A DNA stretch of 64,000 nt. Origin: Opisthorchis felineus. Lineage: Eukaryota > Platyhelminthes > Trematoda > Opisthorchiida > Opisthorchiidae. How positions within the stretch are numbered: the stretch's first letter is position 1; every line of letters begins with the position of its first letter. Position numbers and translations under genes: made by a program. The DNA lies in contig SJOL01006610.1 of the NCBI GenBank assembly GCA_004794785.1, forward strand, positions 96,981-160,980, read 5' to 3'. The notes beneath the pieces were generated by a model. That model was not told where the DNA came from. It ran no database searches and was given only the letters and a program-made list of their open reading frames with translations. Shown here in pieces: positions 23,492 to 34,605 of this stretch.

Positions 23492-23567
23492 AATGCAGAG
23501 AAGGTTGGCTTCGAACCCCGGAACTTCCGGTCAGATAATTCGGGCTATAACCCGTAAGCCATCTCGC
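23492..23567 (-). repeat. tRNA-derived SINE head (relic)
   Basis: On the minus strand it reads GCGAGATGGCTTACGG, CTGACCGGAAGTTCCG, then GGTTCGAAGCC (B-box). It matches the heads of the four fuller SINEs at 52-62 kb. Only the tRNA-like part remains. Confidence 0.75.
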
Positions 23568-23702
23568 ACTCTTCAATAACTGCGCTTGAACTGTACCGGA
23601 GTATGATTGTTTTCAACCATGGTGCGCTAGGGATTGGTTGTAGTTTAAATGAGCTTGATTTTGGTTTACTTATCAACAAAATCTTGATGGAGTATTGCTC
23701 AT

Positions 23703-23820
23703 GTGGCGTTTTATACCTTTCTTGTGCTTTCATTAAAACATTACGTATTTTGTCATGTGCATCAACGTTTTTTGTTTGAATACACAAAATCACAAAGACG
23801 CGCATTTGCACAATGCACAT
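23703..23820 (-). repeat. Inverted-repeat segment, partner of 1-121
   Basis: Its reverse complement aligns with the first 121 bases of the window. It lies 1.65 kb outside the right 1.5-kb arm, while its partner lies 1.04 kb outside the left arm, so the two inverted pairs are nested. The unequal spacing is partly explained by the SINE relic at 23492-23567 and by the repeat at 22150-22385. Confidence 0.75.
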
Positions 23821-23948
23821 CCAATACAGCGTAGTCACGTGCTTCGACTTTCTCTACTGATTTCGCTCGCGCTTATAGCGATCATTCGCGAGTTTCATGT
23901 GCTAACTCTGGTACGAAAACATTTCAGACTATCCTCGGAGTTTATTCT

Positions 23949-24170
23949 ATGTGAGAGTTGTCCGAAAGAAGACCCCTGGACATCCGCGATCGGATTATTA
24001 TTTATTCACTAACCTGGGCGAACGACGAACTATTCTAAAGGGAACAATTCTTAGTGAGTCTGCTCCATTCGGTCCTTTTCATTGTTGTGTGCTCAATTCA
24101 GAGTAATTATATTTATTTCTTTGCCACACACTCCTGGTAGAGTCGCTTTTTGGTTAGCCAGACCACTACA
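23949..24170 (+). repeat. Candidate 5' LTR of CsRn1-like element
   Basis: The segment ends in CACTACA directly before a tRNA-Trp-like primer binding site, as a 5' LTR should, and could begin at TGTGAGAG. The left end is a guess, because no 3' LTR copy is present in the window for comparison. Confidence 0.35.
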
Positions 24171-24174
24171 AATT

Positions 24175-24189
24175 TGGTGAGCCCGAGTC
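24175..24189 (+). other. Primer binding site resembling tRNA-Trp
   Basis: TGGTGAGCCCGAG differs little from TGGTGACCCCGACG, the complement of the tRNA-Trp 3' end used as primer by the CsRn1/Kabuki group. It lies 4 bases after the putative LTR end and about 40 bases before the gag frame. Confidence 0.65.
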
Positions 24190-24228
24190 TTTCTAGATAC
24201 ATTTTTTATCTTTTCCTTTCAAGTCGTC

Positions 24229-25061
24229 GTGGAATTTTTTGGCCCGGTCACTATGGATGCACACTTCGATTCATCGAATTTAGTCGAGATTACGAATAGT
24301 ATCCGCTTACCGGACTATAATCCCCATAATCCCAGGGTGTGGTTCCACCAAGTCGAGGCTGTTTTCACTACTCGACTTATCACCGCCCAAGCTACCCGTT
24401 TTTCTTATGTCGTCCAACATCTCCCTAACGATGTAGCCACCGAAATCGAAGATCATTTGGAGGACATCGCCACAGAGAACCCCCATGGCGCCCTTCGAAC
24501 GGCTATCATTGTAGGACAGGAAAGTCCGAAAACAAGATCCTGAGGGATTTATTCACTACAGTCGAAATTGGTGACAGGTCGCCGTCACAACTACTTCGCC
24601 ACGTGCGCAGTCTCCTCTGCGGCCGTAAGCTGGCGGTGGAAATCATGACCCAACTATGGCTCGATAAACTTCCACCATCCATGTCCCGCGTCATCAGTGC
24701 ATTCGTTGATTACCACAGCCTGGAGCAGCCAGCTCACATGGCGGAAAAATTCCACGAGGCCTATTCCAGTCATCTTGTCAGCCCCGTCTCCCACCCTACA
24801 CTCGCAACCTCCACAAATTCCGATCAGGTACTTTCCGCCATCTCACAAATGCAAACTAGATTAGATACATTGACCGATCGTCTACAATGGCTTGAAATTA
24901 ACATGCACCGACTACGTTCACGATCTCGATTGTCGTCACAATCCCGTCCCTCTTCGTGCTGGTATCACCAATCGTTCGGTCCTAAAGCACGCAAACGCCA
25001 ACCACCCTGCTCCTTCAAGCCACGTCCCAACAACCCTTTAAACACTCCGGCCAGTCAGTAA
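24229..25061 (+). pseudogene. CsRn1-like Ty3/gypsy gag
   Basis: The first frame (24229-24543) contains SIRLPDYNPHNPRVWFHQVE and ATRFSYVVQHLPNDVATEI, characteristic of CsRn1-type gag. A frame change near 24540 leads into the second frame, with DRSPSQLLRHVRSLL, QLWLDKLPPS and a basic C-terminal tail (RLRSRSRLSSQSR). Gag would form the cytoplasmic particle that packages the element RNA. The two halves are collinear and separated by a single break, so this copy is fairly young but broken. No zinc knuckle is seen, in keeping with the degenerate knuckle region of this group. Downstream frames encode protease and reverse transcriptase in the expected order. Confidence 0.85.
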
Positions 25062-25400
25062 CAGCAACGACTGTCCTTGGCTCTCCTCGCACAAGTCGCC
25101 TATCCAACATCACCGAACGCTCAAGTAGTCTACGTTTCCTCGTAGATACGGACGCCGAAGTTAGTGTGCTACCACATAAGAGTCCGCTTCCTGACTCCGC
25201 TTCTTATTCATTACAAGCCGCTAACGGTACCCGCATCGCTACATACGGCGAACGTTCCCCTACCACTGGACCTCGGATTGCGACGTACGTTCAAGTGGAT
25301 CTTCCTTTTGGCCGACGTCCAAACACCCATCCTTGGCGCAGACTTCTAACCCACTACAACTTATCTATCGATATGTGACACAAACATCTCTTGGACGTGC
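25062..25400 (+). pseudogene. CsRn1-like protease
   Basis: In a frame following gag I read SSLRFLVDTDAEVSVLP at about 25125-25180. This is the retropepsin active-site region, in which the usual DTGAEVS has become DTDAEVS. It is followed by ANGTRIATYGERS (the flap side) and ends in a stop near 25377. The glycine-to-aspartate change next to the catalytic residues, plus the stop, suggest loss of activity. It would normally be part of the pol polyprotein. Confidence 0.75.
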
Positions 25401-26160
25401 TAACTTCTCTCTTGGTCAACGGAATCAGTGCCCCAACTTCATCCACAGGTATCCGAGCTTTCCTACCTGATTCTCATTTTGCTGACATACTTAGGGATTT
25501 TCCTACCCTCACTCATCCATGTCAGTACACTCAACCGGTCACACATTCCGTCATTCACCGCATCCAGACGAGAGGTTAACCTGTCCATGCCAATCCCCGT
25601 TGACTCCATCCAGAGAAACTCCGGATCGCGAAACGCCAGTTTGAACACATGCTCGAACTCGGCAGCATCCGTACTTCGACGAGTCACTGGTGGTCACCCC
25701 TACATATGGTACCCAAGAAATCTAAAGGTGATTGGAGACCTTGTGGAGATTACAGTTCTCTCAATAACGCCACTATCCCAGACAGGTATCCCATCCCACA
25801 TACCCACGATTTCGGAAGTACCTTATGCCACACAGACATTTTCTCCAAACTCGACCTTGTACTTGCACACTACCACATACCCGTGGCTCCGGATGACATA
25901 CCTAAAACAGCTATCACAACACCGTTTGGGCTTTTCGAATTTACGCGTATGCCTTTTGGTCACCGAAATGCAGGTCAAACGTTTCAACGTTACATGGACG
26001 AAGTTTTGCTCAGTTTGCCTTTTGTGTATTCTCAGCTAGACGATGTTTTAATCGCTATCACCTCCCCAGCTGAGAACGCAGATAATCTCGGGGCAGTATT
26101 TCAACAACTTTCTACCTACAAGATAAGTTTGAACATTGACAAATGCTTGTTTGGCTTTTT
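25401..26160 (+). pseudogene. CsRn1-like reverse transcriptase, 3'-truncated
   Basis: After an interrupted linker (25400-25640), the frame at 25649-26275 carries [40 protein letters not shown] and [17 protein letters not shown], where the D of KLD is the first catalytic aspartate. [20 protein letters not shown] follows, then QLDD at 26033-26044. The last is normally YLDD or YVDD, so the box has lost its tyrosine. The order and spacing are those of a gypsy reverse transcriptase. Similarity ends abruptly at about 26160; connection domain, RNase H, integrase and 3' LTR are absent, so the element was truncated or interrupted there. A stop and a frame change between protease and reverse transcriptase also disable it. 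Confidence 0.88.
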
Positions 26161-27149
26161 GGTTACCCAGATCACTACAAGGCCCAGACATCTTTCCAGG
26201 GCGTTCTCTAGCTTATCTGAAGATTGCCCAGCAGTGGAATTACGAACGTCTTCGATCTTGAAATCACTCCTATAGCTGGCAGCAGTTTGCAGGATGCGAG
26301 TTTGGGCCATGAGTTTGGGGCGACCTAATAACTGGAGCTGGTTTACAATGGGATTTTATTCATTTCATACATCGCTCACGCTTTAAGAGGCCCTGACGTT
26401 CTGGATTCTCTCACTCCGCTTGATCCGAAGGAAGTTGCGCAGGCAGAGCCGTTGAAATCAATCAAACGTCCGTACATGTAATACGTGAATCATCCTCTTC
26501 TACCAGCTTACAATAGTAGAGACTCCACAACCGCCAGATGAACTGCACACTCTTCACCACTGTGTGCAAATGATGAGCATCCCGGACGCGTTTCTCAAAA
26601 GGACCAAACACCGTGCTGGCTCGTGATGCGCTTGAATTTATTTCGTAATTAAGCGTCAGGTCTGTGTATAGTGTGTTGCCAAATTAACGGAAAACGCTGC
26701 CACCAGCTGACTCAACCACCTAGCTGAAAATATAGCGCTTCATTACAATATATAGCAGTATTTCCCGTTCATCTCAGAACGCAGTTGTTTAGGTTCATGC
26801 TGCGCTGACTGAGCTGATGGATGTTTCATCCAGCGACTGGTGGGGAGTTATGTGGGGAGCTGGCGTTGATCTTCTGATAGTCGTGCAACATATCGCGGAC
26901 AACTAAGTTCATTCGCTAACGCATATATCCAATGGGTTAAGTATGTTATCAATTCTGTGCGGTTCTCTAACTGTCCGGCAGTCAACACCCCTGCCACATG
27001 AATCAAACAGGAGACATCCACACAATAAAAACCAAAGTAGGTAAAGCTAAGTGCAGCATGACTTTGTTGGTTTTCAGACACACAATCAAAAAGGGATCAT
27101 TTTACTTCATGAAAGTCTCAGTTTACTAGTGCACGATTATGGGTCTGTC
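26161..27149. other. No feature recognised
   Basis: No continuation of the retrotransposon and no other domain or repeat partner was recognised. Confidence 0.4.
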
Positions 27150-27505
27150 TCAGACTACAAACAGCATACTTCGCCATTTCCGATCGGTGTCCGGTGAATG
27201 AAAACGGCTACAAGGAAACTACGGTATTTTTGAGGCTGCCGCACCATAGTTAAAAATGTCCAAGTTTGATGCATTTTTCTGTATGGATGATTTGGCCGCG
27301 CCCTGGAAGCACAATGCAATTTTCTGCAAAACCTTTGTGGGTGGAATAAAACTTTTAAGGCCAAAGTATGGCATTTTGTTGCATATGTGCTCAGACCAAA
27401 AAATCACACTAATCTGCTTTCATTTTTACGCAAGTTGTTTTAATTGATCTCTGTTCGAAACTTTTGGCGCACTTTCGACTTTGAACTTGCTGTGCTATGG
27501 CTTCA
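27150..27505 (+). mobile_element. MULE-type element fragment (5' flank region)
   Basis: The reverse complement of about 27240-27505 aligns with 37385-37558, the sequence just upstream of the transposase N-terminus in copy A. Landmarks are ATTGCACAGCAAGTTCAAAG-like, TTTTGGT.TGAGCACAT and GCAACAAAATGC. The similarity stops at 27505, exactly where the element with terminal inverted repeats begins, so the coding part is missing. Confidence 0.65.
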
Positions 27506-27886
27506 GCCGCTCACCAATCGCACAATGGAATCGGTTTCTCGAAAGCTACGACGTTTTCAGGGTTGCCACTTCATAGTGTAGAATGTCTATGTATAATAAA
27601 CATTTACATGCGTTATGTGAATTACATACATTGGTGATATGTTTAAGTGTGCGAATCTTCAAGGTCAATAAAAACCACCGACTGTGAATGCGTTACCTAA
27701 TGTGATAAGAAATCGCGAATTGCGGAAAAGATTACGCAATTACAGTGGACAGCTTATTAAGAGTAAATATCTTGCTACTACGACTAACGCTTTAGAGCGC
27801 CAGCTAGATGAAAGGGACGAAGATGATTTCATTTAACCCACCAGCACTAAACAAATTGTCTGTTAATGAGATATCATGCTTTTCAT

Positions 27887-27915
27887 GTAAGTCTCGTATT
27901 TATTGATGGATGCAG
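27887..27915 (+). other. Possible mini-intron (weak)
   Basis: It runs from GTAAGT to GCAG and is 29 nt long. The corresponding stretch in copy 2 (35918-35950, minus) runs from GTAAGC to TCAG and is 33 nt long. The very small size makes this less secure than the 82-nt segment. Confidence 0.3.
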
Positions 27916-28004
27916 TAAGTAGGCATGGGAAATAGCCGCTGAAGATGGCATTGTGCGAACAAGCCTCTACGATATTATAGCCGCCAAAGTGCTCCCGTTA
28001 TAAG

Positions 28005-28086
28005 GTAAGTAGTCCTTCCAGTTTTTCAGCCACGTGCCTCATGGTGAGGTTTCGATGACCTAACTTATATCTTCCTCTCCTTTCAG
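28005..28086 (+). other. Conserved 82-nt intron-like segment
   Basis: It starts GTAAGT and ends CTTTCAG after a pyrimidine-rich stretch. The homologous segment in copy 2 (35728-35809, minus) also starts GTAAGT, ends TTTCAG and is also 82 nt long, though many internal bases differ. On the same strand, just before the donor, both copies keep a comparable frame with the residues EDG, V, T, Y, I, AA, VL, L and then a stop. Both also open with DIN after the acceptor. Splicing itself is inferred. Confidence 0.55.
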
Positions 28087-28231
28087 GACATCAATGGCCA
28101 AATGAACAATCCGCACGAATACGTCAATGCGCCTCCCGACAGGACATATGTACACGTCAAATGACCAATACACCTAAACATTTTATGTCGTCTATTTTGG
28201 ACCTTTTCGCCGGTAGAGATGGACGGGCGCG

Positions 28232-28440
28232 CTCCGGCCAGCTGATTGGGCATCGTGGACCCCTAGCCTCATGTTAGTCGCGTGCGTCAGCTAGGTTCGT
28301 TCAGCTGTCCGATATAATCGAAGTAGGTTCCATGTGGCTAGTCGGTTAGGCATCGTGGACCCCTAGCCTCATGTTAATCGCGTGCGTCAGCTAGGTTTGT
28401 TCAGCTGTCCGCTATGATCGACGTAGGTTCCACGGGGCTA
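28232..28440 (+). repeat. Tandem duplication, 100-bp unit x2
   Basis: GCATCGTGGACCCCTAGCC begins at 28250 and again at 28350. The units differ at only a few positions. Copy 2 of the element has a single equivalent unit in reverse at about 35449-35513. Confidence 0.93.
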
Positions 28441-28938
28441 ATTGATCAACGCCATGGTCTTCCTCGCATAATTTGCAGGCTATATTGGAACACGATGCTG
28501 TTTGGGAAAAACTCGAACGACTTCTCGCTAATATTGATTGCGGCTTACGCAAGTTGCACTGGTAACAGTAATTATTGAGCAAAATGTTTTTACAGTAATA
28601 GCACCTTCGCATATTTCGCGTCCACAAGAGCCATGTAGATTCTAGTATGTTCAGAAAATTACTTCAGCTGCAAAAGTATATTAAAAAACTGTCCACTGTA
28701 AGTGAGTCATCTTTTTCCGCAATTCGCGATTTCTTATCACATTAGGTAACGTATTCACAGTCGGTGGTGTTTATTGACCTTGAAGATTCGCACACTCAAA
28801 CAAATCACCAGTGTAGGTAATTCGCATAATGCATGTAAATGTACATTATACACAGACATTCTACACTATGAAGTGGCAACCCTGAAAACGTCGTAGCTTT
28901 CGAGAAATTAATTCCATTGTGCGAATAGTGAGCGGCGG

Positions 28939-31790
28939 ATTATTCGATTGTGAGTGAATTTTTAAAGTCAACAAATACTTCAACATCCCCGCTCCTCAGG
29001 TGAGTGCCCCAAATTTCTCTGAAAACGTCGCAGTTTTGCGTAAATTTGTTTAAGCGCACTCAATTTCTACGTTTAGCGCGGAATTCATATTTTAAGGGTT
29101 GCCGTAGCTCTACATGTTCTACCTGTGTAGATGGCTGGAAATCGTATGAAGAAGTTGGCTTCTACGGGTGTTTCCTCTTTCATTGGATCCGAAACTATTT
29201 TCACTGTAAACGAACAGTAATTATGTTGTCTATGTAAGTGCAAATTCAAATTGGAGCAACCATCCTTGACTTGTGTATGGAAATGCCTCCTCTGGGTGCG
29301 GCGAGCGTCCCACTACACAACTCCATGGAATCTGTCAAAGCTAGTAGATTTGGTGGATTTTTTATGGAAGTCAGCACATGCTGTACCGGGTACCATGAGT
29401 GGTTCCACCTTTGGCTTATTAATGACTCATTGATGGTGACTTGGTAAGAACTAGTGAGTTGATTTGCGGTACGAGTGGAGAGTACAGTAGCCTGGACGGT
29501 AATTTGGAATTTCGGCACGACTTCAGCGGATTGAGACGGTCTTGTGAGCGAATGTTACACACTTGGTAGGGAATTAGTGGAGATACGGTGGACTACGGGC
29601 ATGCCATCGGACTGAGCATGGTGGTCGCGGTCGCGGTGAGGTCATCGGGACTTCTTACTTGTGTTCTCTGATGACTCCGTACATGGACGTCTTGGTCGAT
29701 TAGATAAGGCTTATTAGGGATGGTAGGACTGTCGAAGTAATGGTGACGAAGTAGAACAAGTGTGGTGCAAGGATATGCTTAAGTCCATTGAGGGTGCAAC
29801 GTGGTTTGTGCTATTTGGGGGAGGCAATAATACAACCGTATCTGGACTGGAGACCCAAAATGGCAAACGGGTCAAAGTGGTTGACTAGAGGGCGCTAGCC
29901 TATAAGTCAGAATGCAGTTTAAAATTGTAGGCGGGAAAAAGCGGTTATATTATAGTGAGGCGACACTACCCAATTTCAAAAACTGTAATGAACTTTCAGC
30001 TGGAGATAGTAGTAATCTCGATATGTGGGCGCTGCAAGAGAGTGTGAAAATATGTGTGTATGAGGTACATGCATTAACTTATGGTCCTTTGGTGTTGGTT
30101 AGCTGGGTACGAAGGCAGAAGTGTGATTTGACAGCTCCCAAGATCGTGGGTGATGCTTACGTGCTAGCTGGTGTGAACACTGGTTAGCTGGTAGACATTT
30201 GGAAAGGCAGGCCTATCATGAATTGAAGCGTGCTAGAGCGTAGAAAAGGGGGTTTCGGCAGCCATCCCATTTCAGTAAAACTTACTCAGAGGGTGGTTAA
30301 TGGAGCTGTGAGTGGAGGAAAATCGCCAGTTAGGAGTTAAGATGCACGTTGACATACCGAGAAAGACTGTCTCATATTACCTGTAGCGCAGAAACGGCGA
30401 CAGTTAATTCCGAAAGTTGGGTGAGCCTAGAGGATTTAGAATTTCAAATAATGCGGGGTAAATAAGCAGAAGTCTGGTTGCATCGCGTGTTTACAATAGG
30501 AGGGGATCACGGGAATTCAAGAGTTTACCGGTTTTGAATAACGAATTGCGTCAGAGGCGTCACACTATGTGCATTGGTGGGACTCTGTTAATTTACACGA
30601 TACAATCATTTACTCTGCTTTAATTGATAGTTCGGATTCAGAATAGGAATTTCCAGGAGGTGCACAACAGCCAGGTTCAGCTTAAGGCAGCAGAACGAGA
30701 GCCCGACGAACATTTTTTTAAATTTTCTTTGTGTATCGTTGCTATTATCGATAGCTTCAATGGAAAGCCAATCGTGCCAATCAGGAAATTGTTAGCATAC
30801 TCTACAGTAAGGTTGGGCACCAAGAAAAATTGGGAAGGAGCAGCGAAAGTAATAGAAGTAGGGTTAACTGGGCGTGCTAAGGGTCGATCAAGAAGGGCTT
30901 AGCACTGCAGGTAGAGGAGTGAATAATGTGAAAAGTAGGTCCAAACCTTCTGGAGGAGTTAAACTATGGGGCTCAGAATGGGGTAGGAAAGGTTTTGTAG
31001 GAGAGTATGCAGCTGAATGGAGGGTTTTTAACAGTGCAGTCTTTTGCATCGTCGAGGCCAGGTAGCGCAAAATAAGAGGACATGGTACAAAAACGTTAGT
31101 GGGTTTTTATGAAAGAGTACTGGCAGAGAAGGCTGGTCAGGTAGGACGTTTGTGGATGAGCATGCAAGGCGCATTGAGAGGGATGATGGGACTCAGGGTC
31201 CATCGACCGATCAGAGGACAAAGACTGGCGTGGTTGCACTGTGGCACCATCATCAGAGACATCTAGATCGTATTAAAGGTGGTTGTCTTGGTCGCCCGTT
31301 TATTCGGACATGATTGTGGAACTAAAGATAGGTACCAATTCGCCGGTATGAGCGACAAGCTGGATGAAGCCCAAACCCATATGGCAGGCAGGAAAAAAGC
31401 CAAAGGGTAGCCCAAAATAATGAGGGGCTTTTCACGTGTGTCTGAGATGTGGACACGTTTTTAGCCACAACGCGATGCTAAAGATCTGAGGACAGCCGAT
31501 TTACAAACACATGCATGGGAGCAGGTAATCGGTGTCCAGAAGCGGAGTCCATAGTTCGCGAGAGTGCTACTGCGGTTGGGTGTGGGGTGATTTCAAGCTA
31601 TGCTAAGGATGACGAACATTTTGTTTCTATTAAGCTGCAGGGTATTAGTATTGGAAGCAGAATTGGAGGGATGTTGGATTTAGCACTCCAAGTGAGTGCA
31701 TTTCAAGGGAAGTATTTACCCACGTACGAGATCGCCGCCAAGGATACATCCACGGGTATACATCTGAAGACGCCCGAATTTTAGGGATCA
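28939..31790. other. G-rich, C-poor stretch without recognised genes
   Basis: From about 29240 the plus strand carries roughly two to three G per C over more than 2 kb (for example 29701-29820), unlike its neighbours. A frame of 89 codons at 31515-31784 and one of 92 codons at 30624-30902 have no recognisable domain. The mirror-image bias at 44.3-51.6 kb is associated with LINE relics, so a decayed minus-strand element is possible, but I could not identify one. Confidence 0.5.
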
Positions 31791-34329
31791 ATCGTATATT
31801 CATTGATCATACGACCGCCTTTAGCTTCAACTTCGCCGCGTCCAATATTGTGTATATGACTTAATATCGGCAGCGTAACATTAGTGTACACAATGCTCCT
31901 CCTTCATCGACAACGGGAATAATTGAGCAATTAGTGAGTTTGCCTTCATAAAATTAGGACGTTTGAAAACTTTTGCCGAAGTTATGAACAAGAATAAATC
32001 GAATATACATCTTTTTCAGATTCACCGTTCAGCGAGAGTGGTTTACGGTAAACGAAACTGAGTGGCTTCCCATTACGGCTGCACCACCACACTAAAAAAA
32101 ATAAGTAAATAAATAACTAGGATGATAAAAGACGATTGGTTGTTGTCGCATTAGGATATCACGCATAGGTAAGACTTCAGCTAGCGGCGCTCATATATGC
32201 CGGCCTAGGGGTTGCTGTAAGTGGGCACGGCAAGCGAGAACGCGCTCAGTTATCACAACAAAGGGAAAAAATTGGCCCCATTTCGGGTAGCGCTTTATGA
32301 CTCAACGAGATTTGTAATGCTATGCTTTCCAATGCGATCTTGGTAATTCACACGCAGATATCTGAATACGTTGCATCATCTCTGGATCGATTGTGCTTAA
32401 CAGAGAATGGGAATGGAATGATGCGTATTCGTATCACTACTGCAAAATACACTAAGTCATCATTGCTTATTATACTGCACGCAAGTCGAGACCGCCAAAA
32501 ACAATGCTCTTCCGATATTCGATAAGCAAACTCATCTAATTTGCTATGTCCGACGAGTATAACGGACGCAAACGTTGTCTAAGTATTCACTTGTGTGGAA
32601 TTTACATTGGAAACTCTGTAAACGGTGTCTTCTGAGAACTCGTGCGACGTTCAAAGAACGTTAGGGTTTCGGACGATAATGACTTGTACCCATAGATAAA
32701 GTATTCTGGTACGCTGCTTGATATCATTCTCGAAATATTCAGGTCCTATTTGCTGGCGTCACATTCTGCTGGCGTTGAGCAACCACCGGAACTCTTCACT
32801 CGCCATCCTCTGCTGTTTGTATTCTCTAATCCTTGGGCCCTCCACTACCTGCCCTTATCAGCTCTGGCCAACCACACGTATGCTCCTTACGGTTGTCAGA
32901 CCAAACTAGGCCGACTGAGCTGATTTGTTTGCTTGGCAGTCAGAGGCGGCATCAAAAGTCTCAGGTGCAACAAGACCCCGCATCTCTAAACCTGGGTGAA
33001 ATAGTCAATTGAAATTCTGCCCCCCCCCCAAGTAAGGTCCGTTTAATACACTAGACATTGAACGACTGCTTCATTCTTTTTGGAATTCATCTGCAACTTA
33101 AAACTCATGATTATCTACAGGGGTTTGAACCTTTGACCTTCTGGTTAGTCGTCATATACTGTACCGTCCGGCAACGAGGAGCTAAACAACTGTGTGATAA
33201 ACTCGATACGTCCATCACCCATCGGTCCTGCAGTTCACAGTAATTGTTCATGTGTTCAAAGGTGACACCCTCTCGGGCTGACGGAGTCTCCACCCTGGGC
33301 AACTGTCTCGCAGTCGAATCGTACTATGATATGGTTTTAAAATTTTCACTAAAATACATTCTGGGAGTGAACTTTCTCTACGCTGAATCGCCGCGAATCA
33401 CTATATAACCGTGTCGACTTTGTAGCTCATCGGCATTTTGCGCATAACTTAGAACACATTTAGCCGTTAACTTGCGCATACATGTCATGTCCGCATGCTT
33501 TATCTGACCCGCTATGCCGGTGCAGTAATCTGGGTGCAAATGTGCGCTCGGTTGATGATATGACCTGGCCTTCTACTTTGAGGCCAGGCTTTTGGGCCAG
33601 GTTACCTTCCAATAGTCTTATCCAAGGGTGGTGATAAATCCCGATGTCCTGCATCCTCTGAATTTTTGGAAACATTCTGGAAAAAATGCATTGCAGAGAT
33701 TGTGGGCTCGTCAGTCGTACACCTTCACCTGTAAAGAAACAGGTCGGCTTCCTCAGGCATGCGGTTTATGAATTGCACAACACGGCAGTAAGCTTTGAGT
33801 AGTACGTCATAACTATTATCCATGAGATGCAAGCATCGTGCGGATTGCGTCCGGATAAGTGCGTTGACATCCATTTAGGGAGCACCGATAACGTGAGCTG
33901 CGACTCACCTACCAACTGTGGAGACATAAATTTTCTAATTTCTTCAGTTTCACAATATACTTGACCAAAGACTAACAGCAAATGGTATTGCTAAGCGCCC
34001 CTTCCTCTATTTTTTTACCTTTTCGTTTATGAGTCATTACAGGGAACCGTTAAAAAGCCTTCTAGTACACGCGGACAATATGTAGCATTGAGAAAACGTG
34101 CGGGCGTTGTCTGGTTGAATGCCAAAGGTTCATCCTATTATTCAGTGTAGGGTTAGCATGGAAATTATGGAACCATTTTGCGGCGCTTGTTCTTCGTAAT
34201 TTTTTATTTAAATAACGGTTGTGAAAGCCTAAGAAGAAAGCTGAGAATATTCACTTTGCAAGACCCCTGTACTAGTCTAATTTACACTTTTGTCCCTAAT
34301 AATGTGGAACCGCTTGGTTCGTGTTGATC
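31791..34329. other. No gene recognised; possible tRNA-like remnant at 33115-33160
   Basis: No coding domain seen. On the minus strand near 33160-33118, AACCAGAAGGTCAAAGG and GGTTCAAACCC vaguely resemble the B-box side of the tRNA-derived SINEs, but the rest of the SINE is absent. A run of nine C is at 33022-33030. Confidence 0.35.
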
Positions 34330-34605
34330 AACAAAAAAATCCCTAGGAAGGTCGGATTCCTGAAAATACTGCCAGAATGCCCAAAACCTAATAAAACCAC
34401 AAACTGCACCAAAGCATCAACGAGGATGTCAACAAGCATCCAGTCCAGTCAATCAACAAATCACTTCAATGACAGCCTGAACCGTTGAAAATGCCATTGA
34501 AATATAGAGAGGCCCTTGTAACTGTTGCTCTCGCTTGTTGGCAGTAAAGCTGCTGTGTTCTTGTTGGCGAGTGTTTTTTCTGACACCAAGGCCTACGAGC
34601 AAGAG
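34330..34605 (-). repeat. Dispersed repeat, reverse partner of 14245-14640
   Basis: The minus strand carries the same ordered landmarks as 14245-14640, including ACTCGCCAACAAGAACACA, CAACAAGCGAGAG and TATTTTCAGGAATC. It is shorter because of internal deletions. Confidence 0.65.

Larger units (their letters stand above)
27506..28938 (+). mobile_element. Unrecognised element with ~250-bp terminal inverted repeats, copy 1
   Basis: The ends 27506-27755 and 28684-28938 are inverted copies of one another, nearly 90 percent identical by eye. Shared landmarks are CGCTCAC, TCGCACAATGGAAT, TCTCGAAAGCTACGACG, TTCAAGGTCAATAAA and ATCGCGAATTGCGG. The 0.93-kb interior includes a conserved intron-like segment, a 100-bp tandem duplication and, on the minus strand, a frame of 71 codons (28412-28627) with paired cysteines (CYYC and CYQC, 9 residues apart, then CKLC). 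A second, inverted copy is at 34890-36095. Long terminal inverted repeats suggest a DNA transposon or a foldback element. I do not recognise a transposase, and no clear target-site duplication was found. Confidence 0.8.

Noticed and set aside
28232..28440. CRISPR-like repeat array
   Set aside because: Only two units with no unique spacers, in a eukaryotic transposon context.
31515..31784. 89-codon frame with YEIAAK resembling the reading near the intron-like segment (YEIAAPEVL)
   Set aside because: A match of five residues without further similarity is not evidence of relationship.
29240..31800. Mitochondrial DNA insertion, because of the strand bias
   Set aside because: The strand is not T-dominant as in flatworm mitochondrial coding strands, and no mitochondrial protein words were seen in any frame.
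33115..33160. tRNA gene or SINE head on the minus strand
   Set aside because: A B-box-like word is present, but no A-box, cloverleaf or SINE body was found.
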